10,307 nucleotides of DNA from an uncultured Eubacteriales bacterium (GTDB lineage Bacteria; Bacillota_A; Clostridia; Oscillospirales; Oscillospiraceae). The DNA is taken from contig USNH01000011.1 in the NCBI GenBank assembly GCA_900556015.1, positions 1-10,307 of the forward strand, read 5' to 3'. A model generated the notes under the pieces. That model saw only the letters and a list, made by a program, of their open reading frames with translations. It was not told where the DNA came from and did no database searches. The translations under genes were made by a program, and so were the position numbers. This document shows, one piece after another, positions 1 to 5,691 of the stretch; position 1 is the first letter of the stretch; each line of letters opens with the position of its first letter.

Positions 1-418
1 GGTAGGGCGTGATGATGTAGGTGTTGGCCGCGACCTTCTTGATCTTGCCCTCGCCGGCGTAGGCCACGCCGGACAGGAAGTCGATGAGGCGGCGGGCCAC
101 ATCCTTGTTGGTGGACTCCAGGTTTAGCACCACGGTGCGCTTTTCCTTTAGGTGGTCGGCGATCTCGGAGGCGTTCTCGAACCGCTCCGGCTTCACCAGC
201 ACCACCTTCAGCTGGGTGGTGGCGTGGATGTTCACCACCTTGTTGTGGCGGTCATCGCTGCGGCGGTCGTCAGACCGGCGCTCCTCGCTGCGGCGCTCCT
301 GACGGTCCTCGAACAGAGAGCGGGAGTCGCTTTTCGGTTCTTCAAAATCGTCCTCGTAATCGTAATCCTCGTCATCGTAGGGATGAATGATCTTCTTCAG
401 CTCGTCCATGAAGCCCAT
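1..418 (-). CDS. sepF: Cell division protein SepF, 3' end outside window
   Basis: SepF is a cytoplasmic, membrane-associated protein that binds FtsZ and tethers or bundles Z-ring filaments in Gram-positive bacteria. The first 139 codons are present and the C-terminus is cut by the window edge. The N-terminus (MGFMDELKKII) matches the short amphipathic membrane-binding helix of the family. Residues 14-60 form an acidic, then Arg/Ser/Asp-rich linker. The conserved globular domain starts near residue 61 and shows the typical stretches VVNIHATTQLKVVLVKPERF, TVVLNLE and DFLSGVAYA. The ATG at 418-416 is preceded by GGGAGGT at good spacing. It lies 18 bases after yggS, the usual neighbour in Firmicute division clusters. 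A strong internal promoter within yggS (554-582) may drive it separately from the upstream genes. The linker contains a short repeat, reported as a finding. Identification is firm. Confidence 0.95.
   Translation of the reverse strand, partial: MGFMDELKKIIHPYDDEDYDYEDDFEEPKSDSRSLFEDRQERRSEERRSDDRRSDDRHNKVVNIHATTQLKVVLVKPERFENASEIADHLKEKRTVVLNLESTNKDVARRLIDFLSGVAYAGEGKIKKVAANTYIITPY
242..301 (-). repeat. Pentapeptide-coding tandem repeat in the SepF linker
   Basis: SepF residues 40-59 read as four 5-residue units, QERRS, EERRS, DDRRS and DDRHN, the last one degenerate. The DNA units are similar but not identical, using different Arg and Ser codons. It lies in the flexible linker between the membrane-binding helix and the FtsZ-binding core, where length and charge are expected to vary. 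Confidence 0.7.
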
Positions 419-436
419 CAGCAATACCTCCCGCGT

Positions 437-1132
437 TTATTTTGCATAATTTCTTGCGCCGAAAATAGCCGTGCCCACCCGCACCATGTTGCTGCCGCAG
501 CGGATGGCATCGGCAAAGTCGCCGCTCATGCCCATAGAAATGTACTCCCATTTATTATCGTACATTTTCTCGTTTATGTCAACATATAGTGCGTGTACTT
601 TTTGGAAATATACCATATTTTCCTCCCGGCTGGCATCGGCAGGGGGAATGGTCATCAGCCCACGGACGCGGACGTGGGGCAGCGTCCTTGCCAGCGCCGC
701 CGCATCGGCCAGCGCCGCCGGGGCGAAGCCGCTCTTGGCCGCCTCGCCGCCGATGTTCACCTCCAGCAGTATATCCTGCACAAGGCCCAGCTTCTCCGCC
801 TGCCGGTCGATCTCCCGCAGCAGCTCCTCCGAGCCAACGGACTGGATGAGGGCCGCCTTGCCCACCACCTGCTTGACCTTGTTGCGCTGGAGATGGCCGA
901 TAAAGTGCAGCGGCGCGCCGTCATAGGCGTTCTGCGCCAGCTTGGCGGTCATCTCCTGCACCCGGTTCTCGCCCAGCACGTCGATGCCGGCGGCGATGGC
1001 CTCCTGACAGGTCTCCGCATCGTTCATCTTGCTGGCACCCACCAGGGTGATGTCCGCGCCGGTGCGGCCCGTCTCCCGTGCGGCCTGGTCGATCTCCCGC
1101 CGGATGCGCTCAATATTCTCCCGAATAGACAT
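437..1132 (-). CDS. yggS: YggS/PLPBP-family pyridoxal phosphate homeostasis protein
   Basis: This 231-residue cytoplasmic protein belongs to the YggS/YlmE/PROSC family of fold-type III PLP-binding proteins. They carry PLP but have no established catalytic reaction and help maintain vitamin B6 and amino-acid homeostasis. Family landmarks are the PLP lysine in ASK (K35), GENRVQE (54-60), HFIGHLQRNK (76-85), the LMTIPP stretch (159-164) and the phosphate-binding C-terminal region MGMSGDFADAI with SNMVRVGTAIFG (200-225). Length matches the family. The ATG at 1132 was chosen because it has AAGGAGG at ideal spacing and MSIRENIERI is a typical N-terminus; the frame stays open upstream to 1312, but that extension has no family similarity and overlaps the preceding gene. 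It lies 25 bases after the HlyD-like gene and 18 before sepF. Codons for residues 171-199 are strikingly AT-rich compared with the rest and contain a promoter-like sequence. Confidence 0.95.
   Translation of the reverse strand: MSIRENIERIRREIDQAARETGRTGADITLVGASKMNDAETCQEAIAAGIDVLGENRVQEMTAKLAQNAYDGAPLHFIGHLQRNKVKQVVGKAALIQSVGSEELLREIDRQAEKLGLVQDILLEVNIGGEAAKSGFAPAALADAAALARTLPHVRVRGLMTIPPADASREENMVYFQKVHALYVDINEKMYDNKWEYISMGMSGDFADAIRCGSNMVRVGTAIFGARNYAK
554..582 (-). promoter_or_regulatory. Candidate sigma-A promoter inside yggS, directed at sepF
   Basis: Read on the minus strand, a perfect -35 hexamer TTGACA (582-577) is followed by 17 bases and then GATAAT (559-554), five of six matches to the -10 consensus. 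It lies in an AT-rich patch of an otherwise GC-rich gene. Transcription would start near 547, giving a leader of about 130 bases before sepF that overlaps the 3' end of yggS. Function is inferred from sequence only. Confidence 0.65.
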
Positions 1133-1157
1133 AGCTGTAAGCCTCCTTATCTCTATA

Positions 1158-2414
1158 TCACCGAATGACTTTCCCGTCGAACAGCTCACCGGCGGTGGCG
1201 ATGACCTCGTCCCCCACCCGGAGCGTCCGGGTGTCGGACGCGCCCTCGGCGGGCTTGACCAGGGCGTAGTTCTCCCCCTGGTACAGCAGTTCCACCGGGC
1301 GGAAGGACGCATTTTCGCCGTCCACGCAGTACACGCCGGTAACGCCCGTCTCGCTGACGCGGAGGGCGTTGGACGGCACGCGCAGCCCCTCGTAGGTGTG
1401 CAGCACCACGTCCGCCGCCTGATGGCGCAGCAGCGTGGTCTGCGCCAGATACTTCCGGCAGGACAGCACCACGGCGGCCTGGCCGTTCTCCTCCGCCGAC
1501 ACGTGCTCCACCCGCATACGGATGGTCTGCTCGAAGCCCTTGGCCAGCCGCAGGTTCACGCTGCCCATGGTCTTGATGGTCCGGGCCTGGTCATAGGGCA
1601 GGCTCACGGCGTAGTACCACGTGTCTCCGTAAATGAGCTTGCCCATGCTGCCGTGGTCGGCGGTGGGCCGGACGGCGGACAGCCTGGAGGGGGTCAGCCC
1701 CTCCAGCAGCGCCGGGGTCAGCACCGTTTCGTAGCCGTCGCACACGGCGGAATATGTACCGGCGGACTTGGCCGTGACGTGTACCGCGCCGGACAGGGCG
1801 CTTTTCAGCTGCGCCAGCTCGCTCTCCACGGACTTGACCTGGCTCTGGATCTCCTCCTGACTGGTGTAGGCGTGGTCGCGCTTCAGCACGGCGGCCTTCA
1901 GGGCCGCCAGGTCGCTGTCGGCGGCGGCATAATCCCCGGCGGACAGCGTCTGCCGCAGGGTCAGGATGTCGCCGGTGATGGAGGTGTCCAGCTTCAGCGC
2001 CGCGTCCGGGTCCAGATAGGACGTCAGGGCGAACTGCAGCTGCTGCAGCTGCAGCTCCAGCGTCTCGATCCGGCTGACGGTCTGCAGCGCGCTGTCGTCG
2101 CTGTACACCGTGGCCACCGTCTCGCCGGCGGCCACCCGCTGGCCCTCCTGCACGGCCCGGGACACGGTGCCGGTCTGGCCGGGCAGCGGCTCCTCCGTCC
2201 GCACCAGCCAGCCCTCCATGGAGATAACGTCCTCCGCCTGTGCCTCATAGACCAGCGTGATGGTCATCGGGTCGGCAAAGTAGTTGTATACCTGCGCGGC
2301 GAAGTACACCAGCACTGCCGCCAGCACCGCGATGGGCAGCACCTTCAGCAGCGGCGACGAGCGCTTGTTGCTCCCCGCCGGGATGTTCGTGTTGTTGTCT
2401 GGGGTGTTGTTCAT
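1158..2414 (-). CDS. HlyD-like membrane-anchored protein with barrel-sandwich (lipoyl-like) domain
   Basis: The product is a 418-residue protein with a short hydrophilic, Asn-rich N-terminus, one transmembrane segment at about residues 24-43 (VLPIAVLAAVLVYFAAQVY) and a large extracytoplasmic region. Residues 65-105 look like the first half of a biotinyl/lipoyl barrel-sandwich (MEGWLVRTEEPLPGQTGTV, then VQEGQRVAAGETVATVYS). Residues 110-207 are heptad-like and probably form a helical hairpin. The second half-domain starts near 209. The C-terminus has the adaptor-like pattern RVPSNALRV, GVYCVDGENASFRPVELL and YALVKP. This resembles membrane-fusion (HlyD/RND adaptor) proteins, but no transporter gene is adjacent. 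The ATG at 2414 has AGAGGAAAG upstream; an in-frame upstream extension to 2459 overlaps hfq and was rejected. It lies between hfq and yggS, so a cell-envelope or division-related role is possible but unproven. Confidence 0.85.
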   Translation of the reverse strand: MNNTPDNNTNIPAGSNKRSSPLLKVLPIAVLAAVLVYFAAQVYNYFADPMTITLVYEAQAEDVISMEGWLVRTEEPLPGQTGTVSRAVQEGQRVAAGETVATVYSDDSALQTVSRIETLELQLQQLQFALTSYLDPDAALKLDTSITGDILTLRQTLSAGDYAAADSDLAALKAAVLKRDHAYTSQEEIQSQVKSVESELAQLKSALSGAVHVTAKSAGTYSAVCDGYETVLTPALLEGLTPSRLSAVRPTADHGSMGKLIYGDTWYYAVSLPYDQARTIKTMGSVNLRLAKGFEQTIRMRVEHVSAEENGQAAVVLSCRKYLAQTTLLRHQAADVVLHTYEGLRVPSNALRVSETGVTGVYCVDGENASFRPVELLYQGENYALVKPAEGASDTRTLRVGDEVIATAGELFDGKVIR

Positions 2415-2440
2415 GGGCTTTCCTCTTTGTCTATGTTCTC

Positions 2441-2671
2441 TTACTCCGCGTCCTCCCACAGAGTGACATTCCGCGCCGGCGCGATGGTGGAGATGGCGTG
2501 CTTGTAGATGACCTGCTGCTTCCCCTCCGATTCCAGCACCACCACGAAGCAGTCAAAGCCTGTGATGACGCCGCGAAGTTGGAAGCCGTTCACCAAAAAC
2601 AGGGTGACGGGTATGTTCTCCTTGCGCGCACGGGTGAGGAAGATCTCCTGAAGATTGTTTGTCTTTTGCAT
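2441..2671 (-). CDS. hfq: RNA chaperone Hfq
   Basis: This 76-residue Sm-like protein is expected to form a hexameric ring that binds small RNAs and mRNAs and helps post-transcriptional control. The Sm1 region shows [21 protein letters not shown] (residues 20-40). The Sm2 signature is YKHAISTI (56-63), with the YKH triad that contributes to the proximal RNA-binding site. The N-terminal helix includes Q8 and a basic rim (RARK, 14-17). Length is normal for Firmicute Hfq, which lacks the long C-terminal tail of enteric forms. A Cys at position 41 (GFDCF) replaces the Asn or Gln common there. The ATG at 2671 follows AAGGAG. It lies 60 bases after miaA, as in the widely conserved miaA-hfq pair, and the spacer contains competing inverted repeats that could affect its translation. 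Confidence 0.97.
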   Translation of the reverse strand: MQKTNNLQEIFLTRARKENIPVTLFLVNGFQLRGVITGFDCFVVVLESEGKQQVIYKHAISTIAPARNVTLWEDAE

Positions 2672-2700
2672 GGTCGTCCGCTCCTTTTATGTCTGTGTGC

Positions 2701-2750
2701 GGACGTGGGGCACGTCCTCCGTCCGCCGCACTCAGCATACGCCGGAGGAC
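2701..2750 (-). promoter_or_regulatory. Competing inverted repeats in the miaA-hfq junction
   Basis: Two perfect inverted repeats overlap here. One is GTCCTCCG (2714-2721) with CGGAGGAC (2743-2750), enclosing the miaA stop codon. The other is GGACGTG (2701-2707) with CACGTCC (2711-2717), with a 3-base loop. They share bases 2714-2717, so only one can form completely. A third pairing, GTCCGC just downstream in the mRNA with GCGGAC next to the hfq Shine-Dalgarno, would draw the hfq ribosome binding site into structure. No U-run follows, so this is not a standard terminator. Confidence 0.5.
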
Positions 2751-3682
2751 GTGAGGAATGTTGTCGCATTTTGGAGGCCGGAGGGAAAATCCGGCACTTT
2801 GTCCCATAATATCCAATGGATGGCCTCGTTGCGGCGCAGCCACGTGAGCTGGCGCTTGGCGTACTGCCGGGAGCGGAGCTTCACCTCCGCCACGGCCTCG
2901 GCCTCGGTCATCCGCCCGTCGGCCACCGCCAAAAACTGCTTGTAGCCGATGGCCTGCCAGGCGGTGGCGGTGCGGGGCAGGCCGCTTTGCAGCAGCGATC
3001 GCACCTCGTCCAGCAGCCCACGGGCCACCATGTCGTCCACCCGGCAGTCGATGCGGTCACGGAGGTCCTGACGGTCCTTGAAGCTCAGGCCGATGAACAC
3101 CCCCTCGTACCGGGGCGGCTGGGCCTGTGTGCGGCGGTCGTGCAGGGTGATGGTCTCCCCCGTCGCCTGATAGACCTCCAGCGCCCGCAGGATGCGCTTT
3201 TCGTCCCGCAGGTGCAGCCGTGCGGCGCTGTCCGGGTCTACCCGGCGCAGCTCCTCCAGCAGCGTCTCCGCGCCCTCCCGGCGCAGCCGCTCCTGTAAAT
3301 GGCGGCGCAGCGGCGTGTCCTGGCTTCCGGCGGCGAAGTCCGTGCCCCGCAGCAGCGCGTCCAGATACAGCCCCGTGCCGCCCACCAAAACGGGCCGCTT
3401 GCCCCGGCGCAGGATGTCCTGCACGCACGCGTCCGCGGCCTGAGTGAACCGGGCCACGGACCAGTTCTCCGCCGGGTCGGCCACGCCGATCATGTGGTGG
3501 GGCACGCCCTCCGTCTCCTCCGGGGTGGGTGCTGCCGTGCCGACGGCCATGCCCCGGTAGATCTGCATGGAGTCCACGGACACCACCTCTCCGTCAAAGC
3601 GCTGTGCCAGGGCCACGCCCATTTTCGTTTTGCCGCTGGCCGTAGGGCCGACGACGCAGATGACTTTTTCCGTTGCGGCCAC
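2732..3682 (-). CDS. miaA: tRNA dimethylallyltransferase MiaA
   Basis: MiaA transfers a dimethylallyl group from DMAPP to N6 of A37 in tRNAs that read UNN codons, giving i6A, the substrate of MiaB. Visible motifs are the P-loop GPTASGKT (12-19), DSMQIYRG (37-44), GGTGLY (101-106), LHLRDEKRILRALEVYQATG (155-174), AIGYKQF (244-250) and the C-terminal SRQYAKRQLTWLRR (271-284). The numbering assumes the GTG at 3682, giving 316 residues, normal for the family. That GTG lies inside the Shine-Dalgarno motif. The ACG three codons later (3673-3671) has ideal spacing and would give the family-like start MEKVICVVGPTASGKT (313 residues). The next Met is beyond the P-loop, so initiation must lie in this short stretch. 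It is 13 bases after mutL and probably translationally coupled to it. Function is firm; the exact start is uncertain. Confidence 0.95.
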   Translation of the reverse strand: MAATEKVICVVGPTASGKTKMGVALAQRFDGEVVSVDSMQIYRGMAVGTAAPTPEETEGVPHHMIGVADPAENWSVARFTQAADACVQDILRRGKRPVLVGGTGLYLDALLRGTDFAAGSQDTPLRRHLQERLRREGAETLLEELRRVDPDSAARLHLRDEKRILRALEVYQATGETITLHDRRTQAQPPRYEGVFIGLSFKDRQDLRDRIDCRVDDMVARGLLDEVRSLLQSGLPRTATAWQAIGYKQFLAVADGRMTEAEAVAEVKLRSRQYAKRQLTWLRRNEAIHWILWDKVPDFPSGLQNATTFLTSSGVC

Positions 3683-3688
3683 CTCCCT
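3674..3688 (-). promoter_or_regulatory. miaA ribosome binding site with ambiguous start codon
   Basis: The mRNA reads AGGGAGGTGGCCGCA and then ACG. The GGAGGT core (3686-3681) contains the first bases of the only canonical start, GTG at 3682-3680, leaving no spacing for that codon. The ACG at 3673-3671 lies about 8 bases after the core, the usual distance. Either GTG is used with weak upstream pairing, or the near-cognate ACG is used, or an ancestral ATG was changed by a single transition or a sequencing error. Confidence 0.6.
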
Positions 3689-3705
3689 GCGGGCGTTACG
3701 CCCGC
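3689..3705 (-). promoter_or_regulatory. Hairpin enclosing the mutL stop codon
   Basis: GCGGGCG (3689-3695) and CGCCCGC (3699-3705) are perfect reverse complements separated by TTA (3696-3698), the complement of the mutL TAA stop. In the mRNA the UAA therefore occupies the triloop of a 7-pair GC hairpin, and the miaA Shine-Dalgarno begins immediately after it. A ribosome ending mutL would open the stem, which fits translational coupling. There is no following U-run, so it is not an intrinsic terminator. Confidence 0.65.
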
Positions 3706-5618
3706 TTGAACATTTTTTCCAGCTCGTAGCGGGTCAGCTTCGCCGCCACCGGGCGGCCATGGGGGCAGTAGCGTATCTCGCCGCTCTGCACGCGGCGCAC
3801 CAGCGCCGCCAGCTCCGTCACATCGCTGGTCATGCCCGCCTTGATGGCGCTCTTGCAGGCGATGGTGTGGAGCAGGTCGTCCCGGAGGCCCTCCGGGTCA
3901 GCCCGCTGCAAAAGCAGCTTCTGCGCCAGCTCTTCCAGCGTGCTGGCGGCCTCCGCCGCCGGCACGTCGTCCGGCAGCGCCCGCACCAGCACCGTGCCGC
4001 CGCCGAAGTCCTCACACTGGAAGCCGCAGCGCTCCAGCAGCGGCAGGTTGTCCAGCACGGCGCTGTACGCTTCGCCGTCCAGATTCACGGCGGCGGGAGT
4101 CAGCAGCTGCTGGGCCATGGGCGGGACGGGGCTGGCCTTCAGCGCGTCGAAGCGGACGCGCTCGTGGGCGGCGTGCTTGTCGATAAGCCACACCGCGCCG
4201 TCGCCGTCCTCGCAGATAATATAGGTCTTCAGCACCTCCCCGGCGATGCGCCAGGGCGCTTCCTCCCGCGCCGGCGCGTCCGGCAGCTCGATGGTCTGCT
4301 GCGCCGGTTCGGGTTCGGGGACAGGCGCAGGAACAGGCTCAGGCACTGCCGCCGGGGCAGGCGGGGTGATGTGATACACCGTGCCGGGCCGCGAGGCGGG
4401 CGCGGTGAAGGGCTTGTCCGCCTCAGGGGCAACGTCCCGCACCTCCAGCACCGGCGCGGCGGGCGCAGGGGCGGAGACGGGCGTATACGTCCGCGCCGGG
4501 GCAGAGCCGACGGCCCGTCCCTCCGGGACGGCCACCGCGCTTTTCGGCGCAGGGGCATCGGGCCGGGCGCGGAACTCGGCGGCGGTCATGGTTTGAAAGA
4601 AGGGCTTCTCCGCCGACTTGGGCGGCCTGCCCTCCTCGTCCAGCGTGGAGGTGACGGTGTGGTACACCGCGTCGAACACCGTTTTGTCCGACACGAACTT
4701 CACCACGGTCTTGGCCGGGTGGACGTTCACGTCCACCGCCTCCGGCGGCAGGGTGATGTGCAGCACGCAGCCGGGGAACTTGCCCTTCAGCAGCCGGTTG
4801 CGGTAGCCCTCCTCCACGGCGGCGGTGAGGAGCTGGCTCTTCACCAGCCGCCCGTTGACGAAGAACAGCTGCCGCGCCCGCGTGCCATGGCCCGCCAGGG
4901 GTTTGGTCACGAAGCCGCTGACGCGCACATCGCCGTTGCTGCCGGACACCGGCAGCAACGACAGCGCGAAATCCCGGCCCAGCGCGGCGTAGACGGCGGG
5001 CAGCAGCTCACCGTTACCCGGCGTGTGCAGCACCTCCTGTCCGTCCCGCAGCAGCTTGAAGGACACGTCCGGGTGGCTCAGTGCCAGCTGTGTGACCACA
5101 GCGGAGGCCGCGCCGCCCTCGGCGCTGTCCTTCTTCATGAATTTCATCCGGGCGGGGGTGTTGTAAAACAGGTCGCGGACGCAGATGGTCGTGCCCACCG
5201 GGCAGCCCGCCGCCGTCACCTCGCCGGGCACGCCGCCCTCCAGGTGCAGCCGTGCGCCCGCCTCGGCAGACGGCTCGCGGGAGAACACATCCAGCCGGGA
5301 CACGGCGGCGATGGCAGCCAGCGCCTCGCCCCGGAAGCCCAGCGTGTGGATGGCGGCCAGGTCGGAGGCGGTACGCAGCTTGCTGGTGGCGTGGCGCAGG
5401 AAGGCGGTGGGCAGCTGCTCCGCCGCCATGCCGCAGCCGTTGTCGGTGACGCGCAGATACGTCAGCCCGCCCTTTTCCAGCTCCACGGACACGGCGGATG
5501 CACCGGCGTCCAGCGCGTTCTCCAGCAGCTCCTTGCACACGCTGGCAGGGCGCTCTACCACCTCACCGGCGGCGATGAGGTCGGCGATATGGGCGGGCAG
5601 TTGTTGAATTTGGGGCAT
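3696..5618 (-). CDS. mutL: DNA mismatch repair protein MutL (endonuclease type)
   Basis: This 640-residue protein links mismatch recognition by MutS to strand incision. The N-terminal GHKL ATPase shows IADLIAAGEVVERPASVCKE (11-30), ENALDAG (33-39), DNGCGM (59-64) and GFRGEAL (94-100), followed by the S5-like domain to about 330, including VNVHPAK (297-303). Residues about 350-455 form a Pro/Ala-rich linker. The C-terminal domain carries the endonuclease motif DKHAAHE (480-486), ACKSAIKAG (587-595) and CPHGRP (618-623), as in MutH-independent MutL. In the DQHA(X)2E(X)4E pattern the last Glu is Asp here (D491). QQLLTP (503-508) sits where Bacillus MutL has its beta-clamp-binding motif. The ATG at 5618 follows GGGAGG with 7 bases of spacing. 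It lies 73 bases after mutS, and its stop is enclosed in a hairpin leading into miaA. Confidence 0.97.
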   Translation of the reverse strand: MPQIQQLPAHIADLIAAGEVVERPASVCKELLENALDAGASAVSVELEKGGLTYLRVTDNGCGMAAEQLPTAFLRHATSKLRTASDLAAIHTLGFRGEALAAIAAVSRLDVFSREPSAEAGARLHLEGGVPGEVTAAGCPVGTTICVRDLFYNTPARMKFMKKDSAEGGAASAVVTQLALSHPDVSFKLLRDGQEVLHTPGNGELLPAVYAALGRDFALSLLPVSGSNGDVRVSGFVTKPLAGHGTRARQLFFVNGRLVKSQLLTAAVEEGYRNRLLKGKFPGCVLHITLPPEAVDVNVHPAKTVVKFVSDKTVFDAVYHTVTSTLDEEGRPPKSAEKPFFQTMTAAEFRARPDAPAPKSAVAVPEGRAVGSAPARTYTPVSAPAPAAPVLEVRDVAPEADKPFTAPASRPGTVYHITPPAPAAVPEPVPAPVPEPEPAQQTIELPDAPAREEAPWRIAGEVLKTYIICEDGDGAVWLIDKHAAHERVRFDALKASPVPPMAQQLLTPAAVNLDGEAYSAVLDNLPLLERCGFQCEDFGGGTVLVRALPDDVPAAEAASTLEELAQKLLLQRADPEGLRDDLLHTIACKSAIKAGMTSDVTELAALVRRVQSGEIRYCPHGRPVAAKLTRYELEKMFKRA

Positions 5619-5659
5619 AAAAGCGCCTCCCTCTTTCGGTCAGTCTATGGCCACATTTC

Positions 5660-5687
5660 GTAGGGGCGGACGACTCTGTCCGCCTAC
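5660..5687. repeat. Palindromic intergenic element between mutS and mutL
   Basis: GTAGGGGCGGAC (5660-5671) and GTCCGCCTAC (5678-5687) form an inverted repeat of ten pairs with a 2-base G bulge and a 6-base loop. It fills the middle of the 73-base mutS-mutL spacer, which is the longest gap in the cluster. Palindromes beginning GTAGGGGCG are, from general knowledge, common dispersed intergenic repeats in GC-rich clostridia; no second copy is present in this window. No T-run follows on the minus strand, so termination is unlikely, though it could affect mRNA processing. Confidence 0.6.
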
Positions 5688-5691
5688 CGCG

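Noticed and set aside
1152..1180. A promoter-like TCGACG-17-TATAGA with a TG extension before yggS.
   Set aside because: Both hexamers match only four of six positions, and the predicted start would fall within the yggS Shine-Dalgarno, removing it.
1133..1312. A 60-codon upstream extension of yggS.
   Set aside because: It overlaps the end of the HlyD-like gene in another frame and has no family similarity, whereas the ATG at 1132 has an excellent Shine-Dalgarno.
2415..2459. An upstream start for the HlyD-like gene.
   Set aside because: It would overlap the end of hfq and add a short charged extension; the ATG at 2414 has its own ribosome binding site.
2777..2795. A hairpin GCCGGA/TCCGGC with a 7-base loop near the end of miaA, considered as a terminator.
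   Set aside because: The stem has only six pairs, lies inside coding sequence, and is not followed by a U-run on the minus strand.
5660..5687. The mutS-mutL palindrome considered as an intrinsic terminator.
   Set aside because: No T-run follows on either side, and mutL has no separate promoter that I can see downstream of it.
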